Assembly (NCBI RefSeq): GCF_041807905.1
Contig: NZ_JBGVSA010000013.1
Location: 1-64,000, forward strand
Source of the DNA: JBGVSA01 sp041807905
GTDB taxonomy: Bacteria; Pseudomonadota; Gammaproteobacteria; Burkholderiales; Rhodocyclaceae
Reading direction: 5' to 3'
DNA: 64,000 nucleotides
Of this stretch, positions 1 through 7,205 are shown piece after piece. The notes under the pieces were generated by a model. That model worked only from the letters and a program-made list of their open reading frames with translations, had not been told where the DNA came from and did not search any database. Made by a program: the position numbers and the translations under genes. Position 1 is the first letter of the stretch. Every line of letters starts with the position of its first letter.

Positions 1-2
1 AT

Positions 3-950
3 GCCGCTCCGGTATGGGTGAGGCTCTCGGACGGCCGCTGGTGGCGCCCGACCGACATGGCCGGCCACTCCAATCCGGGCGTGATGACGCTGCGCGATGC
101 GCTCATCCGCTCGCGCAACACGGTGACCACGCGCGTGATGCAGCAGGTGGGCCTGCCCAGCATCGTGGGATTGGCGCGCGGCCTTGGGGTGAAGCACAGT
201 CCGCTGGCGGTCGTGCCTTCGCTTGCGCTGGGCACCAGTCCGGTGACCCTGTTCGAAATGGTGAGTGCGTATTCCAGCATTGCGAGGCAAGGCGTGTACA
301 AACAGCCGATGCTCATCCGCCGCATCGTCGATCGAAACGGACAGGAGGTAGTACGTTTTGGTGCGCCGCCGCCGACGCAGGCGATGTCGCGCGACGCTGC
401 CGTCGATCTCATCGACATCATGCGCGGCGTGGTGACGCAGGGCACCGGTTATGCCATCCGGGGGCGCTTCGGTATCACCGCCGATGTCGCCGGCAAGACC
501 GGCACCACACAGAACAACACGGACGGCTGGTTCATCCTGATGCATCCTCAATTGGTGGTGGGGGCGTGGGTCGGCTTCAACGATGCGCGCGTGACCCTGC
601 GCAGCAGCTATTGGGGGCAGGGTGGGCACAACGCCATCATGCTGGTCGGGGATTTCTTCTCGCAGGCGCTGGGGCGTGAATGGGTCGATGTGTCGGCACG
701 CTTTCCGCGAGCCGTGCATGCGGCGCCGGCGCCTCCGCCGCCGCCTGCGTTCGATGATCCGCCAGCGGCGCCGATCGCCACGGATGTGCCCATCCAGACC
801 AACAACGGCGGCGGGCACATCGTGCCGCTCGATATGGCGCCTTTGCAGCCTGCGGAGGTGCCAACGAGCGCAACGCCGACGGCGGCTGTGTCGCATCTGC
901 TGGACCGGTCCGATCTGAGCGCAGGGCGCCCCGTGGAGGCGCTGCCCTGA
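3..950 (+). CDS. mrcA: Penicillin-binding protein 1A, C-terminal transpeptidase part (5' truncated by window)
   Basis: The frame is open from base 3 with no start codon, so the protein begins outside the window. The visible 315 residues are the end of a class A (bifunctional) penicillin-binding protein, which cross-links peptidoglycan in the periplasm. Two of the three transpeptidase motifs are visible: SxN as SRN in ALIRSRNTVTTR, and KTG as GKTGTTQNNTDGWF. The SxxK nucleophile and the glycosyltransferase domain lie upstream. After the catalytic domain comes a tail of about 80 residues rich in proline and alanine, which is common in betaproteobacterial PBP1A. The family call is firm; PBP1A rather than another class A paralogue is inferred from the tail and motif spacing. 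Confidence 0.85.
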   Translation, partial: AAPVWVRLSDGRWWRPTDMAGHSNPGVMTLRDALIRSRNTVTTRVMQQVGLPSIVGLARGLGVKHSPLAVVPSLALGTSPVTLFEMVSAYSSIARQGVYKQPMLIRRIVDRNGQEVVRFGAPPPTQAMSRDAAVDLIDIMRGVVTQGTGYAIRGRFGITADVAGKTGTTQNNTDGWFILMHPQLVVGAWVGFNDARVTLRSSYWGQGGHNAIMLVGDFFSQALGREWVDVSARFPRAVHAAPAPPPPPAFDDPPAAPIATDVPIQTNNGGGHIVPLDMAPLQPAEVPTSATPTAAVSHLLDRSDLSAGRPVEALP

Positions 951-983
951 GCGCGGCACGGGGTTTGCTCCACCAGGGGCTAC

Positions 984-1157
984 ATGCAACCACTGGAGGG
1001 CAAGGCCATGGACGCCCAGACATCTTTCCGACTGCAGCATCCCTCGTCACAGGAGGAGCCGCCTCCCGAACCGTCTACGCCGGACGAACTCGTCGGCGAC
1101 GATGACGAAACGCTGGAACATCCAGACGACGAGCTCGACGTCGACGACGCTGACTGA
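984..1157 (+). CDS. Small acidic hypothetical protein
   Basis: A 57-codon frame starts 34 bases after the penicillin-binding protein stop. The product is strongly acidic in its second half (runs of Asp and Glu after residue 35), has no membrane segment and no cysteine, and matches no family I recognise. An internal ATG at 1008 is an alternative start. No clear Shine-Dalgarno sequence precedes 984. Support is its position in the same direction as the upstream gene, the weak hairpin just after it, and the amino-acid bias. It may not be a real gene. Confidence 0.35.
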   Translation: MQPLEGKAMDAQTSFRLQHPSSQEEPPPEPSTPDELVGDDDETLEHPDDELDVDDAD

Positions 1158-1193
1158 GCGTTCCGTCGCTCCACCACGATCAGTAAACTGACG

Positions 1194-1214
1194 CGGCGCC
1201 CGAGGGCGCCGTTT
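1194..1214 (+). terminator. Weak intrinsic terminator
   Basis: Seven-base-pair GC stem CGGCGCC/GGCGCCG with a CGAG loop, followed by only three T. It lies 36 bases after the small acidic frame and could end the penicillin-binding protein transcript. The short T-tract makes it marginal. Confidence 0.4.
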
Positions 1215-1898
1215 GCGTGTCTACGTCGCCATGCGCGAATGCAGGGCGGGGCGAATGCGCGTTCGCCACGTACTGCGCGGCGTTTCCTCGACCCGTTTGC
1301 TGTCGCCTGCAACGCCATCTGCGCAGCGCCCCTGGCGTGGCTCCGATGCTCGCCGTGTAGAAACGCGCGGCCGTTTGAAAGAACCGACACGGGCGTGAGC
1401 GAACTCGATGGATTCTGACGATTTTTGCGAATTCCCCTTTCTGCTTTGTAAATGAATGTAACCAAATTGGCATGGTTCCGGTCACATTTCCAAATGGTGC
1501 CGGTCACATATTGTGCGATGCGGCACGGACCTGTTGGGGCTGTTGGCGGTCGCCGGGTATGGCGATGGCATGGCGCCCAGGAGTTGCCAGACTTTCCGAG
1601 CGGCGCGCGCTATCTGTCCGCGCGCGATCGAGACTCGCCCGCACGAGATTGTTCGACATGAGCGCGGGCGTTCGACGGCATTGCGTCGTCGAAGCGATGG
1701 TGTCATGCAAAAAATGCGGTTCGCATAGGCGACAGAATTTGTATCAATGCGAATAGTCTCATTTCATACCCTCCTGCCTTGCGAGTGCATGCCGGCTGAC
1801 TAGATTGCAGAAGTCCTCATCCGGGGACGACCGGTCACATACGTTGTTTCCTATAGGCCGGCTCAAAGCGCTGTTCTCAGGACACCAGGAGGGAATAC
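1215..1898. other. Long intergenic region upstream of the PL3 pectate lyase
   Basis: About 680 bases with no convincing gene; open frames here are short, arginine-rich and lack ribosome-binding sites. Repeated signals are visible. The 10-mer CCGGTCACAT occurs at 1478-1487, 1500-1509 (22 bases apart, two helical turns) and 1831-1840. A 7-base inverted repeat, TTCGCAT/ATGCGAA, occupies 1720-1726 and 1747-1753. They may be regulatory sites for the pectate lyase gene, but nothing here identifies the protein that would bind them. Confidence 0.5.
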
Positions 1899-2921
1899 AT
1901 GTTTCGCAAATTCATCATCGGCTTGCTTGTCGCGCTGGCGTTCACCGCCGCGCAGGCGGCCACCAACCGGCCTTCGGGCTACAAGACGATCTGTTCGATC
2001 GGTCAGACCTGCTACGTGGTCGGGTCGGTCAGCGTGGCATTCGGCGCTGCCGACAAGTTTGTCTACAAGACGCTGTCCGGCACGTTTACGTGCTCGGTGG
2101 CGACCTTCGGTTCGGACCCCAATCCGGACAAGTCGGTGAAGGAGTGCTCGATTCCGACCAGCGCCACGGGCGGTACAGGAACGGGGGGCGGTTCGTCGAG
2201 TTCGAGCTCAAGTTCGAGCAGCTCGAGTTCGTCGTCGTCCAGTTCGTCGTCGACCGGCGGTTCGTCGGCGTGCAAGGCCGGCAGCACGATCAGCGGCACG
2301 GTCGACTGCGGCGGCATCACGGTGGGCACGGCCTGCAACGGCCAATCGGAAAGCCAGCAGCCGGTATTCACGCTGGCCGACGGCGCCACGATCAAGAACG
2401 TGCGCATCAACGCCAACGCAGCCGACGGCATCCACTGCAAGGGCAACTGCACGTTGCAGAACGTGGTGTGGGAAGACGTGTGCGAAGACGCCGCCACCAT
2501 GGAAGGCGGTTCGGGCAAGGTGATGAACATCACTGGCGGCTCGGCGGCCAACGCCGACGACAAGGTGTTCCAGCACAACGGCATCGGCTCGACGATGAAC
2601 ATCAGCAACTTCACCACCACGGGTTCGATCGGCAAGCTGTACCGTTCCTGCGGTGATTGCGATGGCAACGGCGGCCCGCGCAAGGTGAACATCACCAACG
2701 TCAAGATCGAGAAGGCCGGTTCGGTAGTGGGCATCAACACCAACTACGGCGACGTCGCCACGATCCGCAGCCTGCAGATCAAGGGCTACAAGTCGGGTAG
2801 TCCGTCGGTGTGCGTGGCCTACAAGGGCGTCACCGACCACAACGGCGAATCGAGCAAGATCGGCGAGCAGTGGAACACCGCCAACTGCAACGTCAGCCCG
2901 AGTGATGTGACGGCGTATTGA
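1899..2921 (+). CDS. Secreted pectate lyase, PL3-like, with N-terminal accessory domain
   Basis: A 340-residue secreted enzyme predicted to cleave polygalacturonate by beta-elimination. Layout: signal peptide 1-20 (ends AQA), a small cysteine-containing domain about 21-86, a poly-serine linker 99-118, then the catalytic domain 122-340. The catalytic part carries the right-handed beta-helix signatures of polysaccharide lyase family 3: ADGIHC (175-180), EDVCEDAAT (192-200), NADDKVFQHNG (218-228) and KLYRSCGDC (246-254). The ribosome-binding site is AGGAGGG, 8 bases before the ATG. The N-terminal module is not one I can name; a carbohydrate-binding role is inferred from its place before a linker. 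It faces a PL1 lyase gene on the other strand, with terminators between them. Confidence 0.88.
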   Translation: MFRKFIIGLLVALAFTAAQAATNRPSGYKTICSIGQTCYVVGSVSVAFGAADKFVYKTLSGTFTCSVATFGSDPNPDKSVKECSIPTSATGGTGTGGGSSSSSSSSSSSSSSSSSSSSTGGSSACKAGSTISGTVDCGGITVGTACNGQSESQQPVFTLADGATIKNVRINANAADGIHCKGNCTLQNVVWEDVCEDAATMEGGSGKVMNITGGSAANADDKVFQHNGIGSTMNISNFTTTGSIGKLYRSCGDCDGNGGPRKVNITNVKIEKAGSVVGINTNYGDVATIRSLQIKGYKSGSPSVCVAYKGVTDHNGESSKIGEQWNTANCNVSPSDVTAY

Positions 2922-3026
2922 TCGGGGGCGAGGACTCGTCATGCGCGTGTCCTCGCGCAGAAGGGTCGGGCGGGCGGATCGACGGTGCGCCATGCGCGCG
3001 CCGGCGGAGCGCTCCGCAACATGCGC

Positions 3027-3062
3027 GCGGCGAACTTCACATGGAGTTCGCCGCTTTTCTTT
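3027..3062 (+). terminator. Intrinsic terminator of the PL3 lyase gene
   Basis: Perfect 10-base-pair stem GCGGCGAACT/AGTTCGCCGC with an 8-base loop, followed by TTTTCTTT. It lies about 105 bases after the stop of the PL3 gene. Confidence 0.85.
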
Positions 3063-3076
3063 CGCGACGGCGAGAC

Positions 3077-3106
3077 AAAAAAAACGGCGCCGGTGAAGGC
3101 GCCGTT
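3077..3106 (-). terminator. Intrinsic terminator of the minus-strand PL1 lyase gene
   Basis: On the minus strand a 9-base-pair stem, AACGGCGCC/GGCGCCGTT, with a 6-base loop is followed by eight T. It lies 23 bases past the stop codon of the PL1 gene and points away from the terminator of the opposite gene. Confidence 0.9.
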
Positions 3107-3128
3107 CTTGGTCACGCAGCGTGGGCGA

Positions 3129-4631
3129 TTACAGCTTGCCCGCGCCCGCGTTGGCCTTGACGTAAGCCGGGACCTGGTCGGTCGGCATCGGCTTGGAGCC
3201 ATACAGCGTCGGCTTCCAGCCTACGTCCGGCTTGACCTGGTTCTTGGGGTTCGGCTTGTTGGCCGCGGCGACGAGGTCGACCGGCTTGCCGTTGAACCAC
3301 GAACCGTCATCGAAGAACACCGTGCCGCCCTGGATGGCGACGGCATAGATCGGATCGCTATTCTTGATCTCGAAGTAGTTGTTCTCCGAGTAGATACGCG
3401 AATCCTTGCCGATGCCGAAACCGGAACGGAAGATGTTGTTGTCGCCGTGTTCCTTGATGGCCTTCTCGTGGTTCTGCGCGTCGGTCAGCTTCGGATCGGG
3501 CGCGCCGGACGAGTCGCCGGTGATGTAGTTGTTGTAGGTGTGGACCTTGCCGAAGCGCACGCGCGGCAGACGCTGGCCACTGTTGTCGAACCAGTTGTGG
3601 TGGTAGGTCGTCGACAGCTTGCCCGGGTCGAGCTTGTTGCTGTCGCTGCCACCGATCAGCGACGTCTTGTCGTGATCCTTGAACAGGTTGTACGACAGGG
3701 TGACGAAGTCGCCGCCGTTGGTGATGTCGACCAGGCCGTCGTGATGCTGGACCTTCTGTTCGACCTGGTTATGCGGGTACGGGAAGACCGGCGGATACAG
3801 CTTGTCCGGACGATCGCCGTCGTTGAACGTGCAGTGGTCGATCCACACACGCTTGCCGCCGTTGACCGAGATGAGGTCGTATTCCGAGTTCCAGCGGCCG
3901 CCCGGGCACATCTGCGGGCCGGTCTTGGCGTCGACGAAGGCTTCCTGGCAACCGGCGTAGCTCTTGTCGATCTTGAAGCTATCGCCCGGATCCCACTGCG
4001 GGAAGTAGTCGAAGGCGTCCTGGAACGTGATGTTGCGGATGATGACGTTCTCGGTGCCTTCACCGATCCACAGGTTGCCCTTGACGATCTTGGCATCGCT
4101 GCCGACGCCGATGATCGACGTATTGGACGGGATGTTGATCAGGATGCGCGCCTTCTGCGCCTTCTGGCCCTTCTCACGCAGCTCTTCCTGCGGACCCGTC
4201 AGGTCGCGCACGGGACGCCCCTTTTCGAGCTTGACGTTCCACTTGGCGGGCGCGTAGTCCTTCTTGTACTGCTCGAAGTCGTAGCCGGCGGGGGCGTAAT
4301 CCTTTTCGAACAGTTCCTTGTTGTTGTCATCCACCGACAGGTTGACCGTGCCCTTGATGAACACGATCTTGGCCACGTTCGGATTGCCGCCGGCATTGAG
4401 CGCCTTGACCAGTTCAGCACGATTGGTCGCGGTGTAGACGTTCTCGGCCTTGGCCTTCGAACCACCGTCAGTGCCCGGGCCTTGTGCCGCCCAGCCGTCG
4501 TTGGCGGGCAGCGCTTGCCTCGCGATCTGCTCGGCAGTCAGGCCACCGGCGGGTTTGGATGCGTCCATGCCCGAGCAGCCGGCGAGAATGCCGACCGACA
4601 CGAGCGCAGCGCTCAATGCGCAAAGTTTCAT
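3129..4631 (-). CDS. Pectate lyase, PL1 family, predicted lipoprotein
   Basis: A 500-residue pectate lyase. I place the start at 4631 because it gives MKLCALSAAL with a lipobox LAGC ending at Cys19, preceded by AGGAGA; the longer open frame to 4736 has no such support. The PL1 hallmarks are VWIDH (262-266), HHDGLVDI (296-303), DHDKTSLIGGSD (319-330), and the catalytic-arginine motif RxPxxR as RLPRVR (354-359), followed by VHTYNNY. The enzyme would cleave polygalacturonate at the cell surface or in the periplasm. About 100 residues of lysine- and acid-rich sequence between 100 and 165 look like an insertion relative to a minimal PL1 fold. Confidence 0.9.
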   Translation of the reverse strand: MKLCALSAALVSVGILAGCSGMDASKPAGGLTAEQIARQALPANDGWAAQGPGTDGGSKAKAENVYTATNRAELVKALNAGGNPNVAKIVFIKGTVNLSVDDNNKELFEKDYAPAGYDFEQYKKDYAPAKWNVKLEKGRPVRDLTGPQEELREKGQKAQKARILINIPSNTSIIGVGSDAKIVKGNLWIGEGTENVIIRNITFQDAFDYFPQWDPGDSFKIDKSYAGCQEAFVDAKTGPQMCPGGRWNSEYDLISVNGGKRVWIDHCTFNDGDRPDKLYPPVFPYPHNQVEQKVQHHDGLVDITNGGDFVTLSYNLFKDHDKTSLIGGSDSNKLDPGKLSTTYHHNWFDNSGQRLPRVRFGKVHTYNNYITGDSSGAPDPKLTDAQNHEKAIKEHGDNNIFRSGFGIGKDSRIYSENNYFEIKNSDPIYAVAIQGGTVFFDDGSWFNGKPVDLVAAANKPNPKNQVKPDVGWKPTLYGSKPMPTDQVPAYVKANAGAGKL

Positions 4632-5070
4632 AGATGCGTCTCCTGGAATTTTCGGTCCTCCCCGCTTGCGCGGGCGGACGCTAGGGTAACCCCCGTCAGG
4701 CGATGCCGGCAACCGTCCTTCGGAAAGCCGCATCACAGCGGGGAGTTATCGGTCTCATGGCGCGGTGCACAATTTCGTGCAAAACAATTCCGGCCAGCCA
4801 GGCATTGTGATCTGTTCGGAAATTTGGAAAGACGGGTTTTATCAGAAAAATCGCTGAATTCGAGCGCGCTTCAGGCCGGGCATTGCCGATCAATGACTTG
4901 CCGAGTTTTCCCGTGAGTTACCCACAGGATCATTCACAAAAACTGTGAACAACCTGCCAACTCGTGCTCCGTGCCGATGCCGTCGCTCGTTGGGGCTGGC
5001 TTGCGCCGCGGACGGCAACTAGAGTTCATACGATCAGTGCAATGAGTGAACGGCGACGGGAGATATGCAT
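4632..5070. promoter_or_regulatory. Divergent control region with inverted repeat TGCAC-N6-GTGCA
   Basis: This 439-base region separates the minus-strand PL1 gene from the plus-strand dehydrogenase gene and should hold both promoters. The clearest symmetric signal is TGCAC-N6-GTGCA at 4766-4781, in AT-richer sequence about 135 bases upstream of the PL1 start. It could be an operator. No convincing -35/-10 pair was assigned and no gene was seen. Confidence 0.4.
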
Positions 5071-6093
5071 ATGGCAAGCGTGAACGTATTTCACGGCTGG
5101 GCGGCAAGCGGGCCTCACCAGCCCTTGGAGCCGCTGCAGTTCGATGCCGGCGAACTGGGCGACGAGGACGTCGAGATCGAAATCGACTATTGCGGCATCT
5201 GTCACTCGGACTTGTCCATGCTCGACAACGAATGGGGCATGACCACGTACCCGTTCGTGCCCGGGCATGAAGGCGTGGGGCGGGTAGTGCGGCTGGGCTC
5301 GCATGCCAAGGGCCTGAGCGTGGGACAGATGGTGGGCGTGGGCTGGAACCGCGGCAGTTGCATGCATTGCCATTCATGCATGAGCGGCGCGCATCATCTG
5401 TGTGATGGGGTCGAGGCCACCATCGTCGGGCGCCACGGCGCTTTCGCCGACCGCATCCGTTGCCATTGGGCGTGGGCCATTCCGCTGCCCGACGGGCTGG
5501 ACCCGGCCGAGGCCGGGCCGCTGTTCTGTGGTGGCATCACGGTGTTCAGTCCGCTGGTCATTTACGACGTCAAGCCAACCCAGCGCGTGGGCGTGGTGGG
5601 CATCGGCGGGCTGGGTCATATGGCCATCCGCTTTCTGCATGCCTGGGGGTGCGACGTCACGGCATTCACTTCATCGGCGGCCAAGCGCGACGAGGCGTTG
5701 GCCTTGGGCGCCGACCATGTCGTGTCGAGCATCGACAGCGCAGCGCTGGCCAGCGTGGCCGGCACGCTCGATATGCTGCTGGTGACGACGAACCAGTCGC
5801 TGGACTGGGGCGCCTATGTCGCGGCGCTGGCGCCAAAGGGACACCTGCATATCGTCGGGGCGGTGCTCGAACCGATTCCGGTTTCGGTATTCGCCCTGAT
5901 GGGCGGGCAAAAGAGCATGGGCAGTTCGCCGACAGGTTCGCCGTCGACGATGGCCGATATGCTGGCCTTCTGCGCACACCACGGCATCGTGCCGCAGGTC
6001 GAGCACTTCCCGGTCAGTCGAATCAACGACGCCATGCAGCATCTGCGCGACGGCAAGGCGCGCTATCGCGTCGTGCTGGACATGCGCGCCTGA
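5071..6093 (+). CDS. Zinc-dependent NAD(P)H alcohol dehydrogenase / aldehyde reductase (Ahr/YahK type)
   Basis: A medium-chain zinc alcohol dehydrogenase of about 340 residues. The catalytic zinc motif CGICHSD and downstream GHE are present, as are the four structural-zinc cysteines in SCMHCHSCMSGAHHLC. A Rossmann motif, GIGGLGH, follows the catalytic domain. The subfamily resembles broad-specificity aldehyde reductases, which reduce aldehydes to alcohols with NADPH. ATG codons occur at 5065 and 5071; GGGAG at 5058-5062 is correctly spaced (8 bases) only for 5071. An aldo-keto reductase gene follows 27 bases later, probably in one transcript. The true substrate cannot be read from sequence. 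Confidence 0.85.
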   Translation: MASVNVFHGWAASGPHQPLEPLQFDAGELGDEDVEIEIDYCGICHSDLSMLDNEWGMTTYPFVPGHEGVGRVVRLGSHAKGLSVGQMVGVGWNRGSCMHCHSCMSGAHHLCDGVEATIVGRHGAFADRIRCHWAWAIPLPDGLDPAEAGPLFCGGITVFSPLVIYDVKPTQRVGVVGIGGLGHMAIRFLHAWGCDVTAFTSSAAKRDEALALGADHVVSSIDSAALASVAGTLDMLLVTTNQSLDWGAYVAALAPKGHLHIVGAVLEPIPVSVFALMGGQKSMGSSPTGSPSTMADMLAFCAHHGIVPQVEHFPVSRINDAMQHLRDGKARYRVVLDMRA

Positions 6094-6120
6094 CCCATCG
6101 CGAGTATTCCTGGAGCATCC

Positions 6121-6945
6121 ATGACGACTTCTCCTTCCATCCAGTTGAACGACGGACGCCTCATGCCGCAGCTTGGCCTCGGCGTGTGGCAGGCCAGCGT
6201 CGCACAGGCGCGCGAGGCGGTCAGGACGGCGCTTGAATGTGGCTACCGTTCGATCGACACGGCCGCCATCTACGAGAACGAAGAGGGCGTCGGGCAAGGA
6301 TTGGGCGATGCGGGTGTACCGCGCGACGAGGTTTTCGTCACCACCAAGCTGTGGAACGAATCGCAGGGGTATGACGAGGCGATGCGCGCCTTGCCGGCGA
6401 GTCTCGATCGGCTCGGGCTCGACTATGTGGATCTGTTCCTCATCCACTGGCCGGCGCCGCAGCGGGGGCGCTATGTCGATAGCTGGCGCGCGCTCGCGCA
6501 TCTACGCAATGAAGGGCGCGTGCGTTCCATCGGCGTTTCCAACTTCACGCCGGCGCATCTGCAAAGGTTGTTCGATGACACAGGGATCACCCCGGCCGTC
6601 AATCAGGTCGAGTTGCATCCGTACCTTCAGCAGCGTGAGTTGCGCCACTTTCACGCGCGCTTCGGCATCGTGACCGAGGCCTGGAGCCCACTGGGGCAGG
6701 GACAGGCGTTGAATGACGACGTCATCATCCGCGTCGCCCGCAAGCATGGCCGCACGCCGGCCCAGGTCGTCATCCGCTGGCATCTCGAATGCGGTCAGGT
6801 GGCCATTCCGAAATCGGTGACGCCGGAACGCATCCGCGAGAACTTCCGGGTCTTCGATTTTCGGCTCGATGCCGACGACATCGCGGCCATCGACGATCTC
6901 GATCGCAATCACCGCATCGGGCCGCATCCCGACAGGTTTTTCTGA
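6121..6945 (+). CDS. Aldo/keto reductase (DkgA-like)
   Basis: A 274-residue single-domain TIM-barrel reductase using NADPH. The usual catalytic tetrad is visible: Asp in SIDTAAIY, Tyr in the same segment, Lys in TKLWN and His in LIHWP. Further family signatures are GVSNFTPAHL and NQVELHPY, and a C-terminal cofactor motif IPKSVTPERIREN. The closest recognisable group is the 2,5-diketogluconate reductase type. It follows the alcohol dehydrogenase gene by 27 bases, with TGGAG 5 to 9 bases before the ATG. Together they may detoxify or reduce aldehydes arising from sugar breakdown; this is inference. Confidence 0.88.
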   Translation: MTTSPSIQLNDGRLMPQLGLGVWQASVAQAREAVRTALECGYRSIDTAAIYENEEGVGQGLGDAGVPRDEVFVTTKLWNESQGYDEAMRALPASLDRLGLDYVDLFLIHWPAPQRGRYVDSWRALAHLRNEGRVRSIGVSNFTPAHLQRLFDDTGITPAVNQVELHPYLQQRELRHFHARFGIVTEAWSPLGQGQALNDDVIIRVARKHGRTPAQVVIRWHLECGQVAIPKSVTPERIRENFRVFDFRLDADDIAAIDDLDRNHRIGPHPDRFF

Positions 6946-7205
6946 CGCCTCTGCCGCAGAGCCTGTCGGATACTGGGTGCCTGCCCAATTGGGCAGGTTC
7001 GGTAACGCATTGGCGTATTTCACTTTTGTTGATTAATAAGGGTTTCTCCTAGGTATTGTCGATTTTGGTCGAATGATATTTGTCGCCCTCGCGGCGATTG
7101 GGACCAGTAACATGCGCCGCGCGGAGACCTCCAAGGGCGTCGTCTCCGGACACATAGAGGCGTGCCAATGAGCATTGCCCACTACTGGCAACCAGGAGGA
7201 GACAA
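6946..7205. promoter_or_regulatory. Upstream region of the large pectate lyase, with an 18-bp palindrome
   Basis: A perfect palindrome, CCTGCCCAATTGGGCAGG, lies at 6980-6997, 33 bases after the aldo-keto reductase stop. No T-tract follows it, so it is a poor terminator and may be an operator or a processing hairpin. The last bases before 7206 carry AGGAGGAG, a strong ribosome-binding site for the next gene. Confidence 0.45.

Noticed and set aside
1452..1756. Overlapping short frames in the region before the PL3 gene as small genes
   Set aside because: No ribosome-binding sites, arginine-rich composition in all frames, and none has a recognisable pattern.
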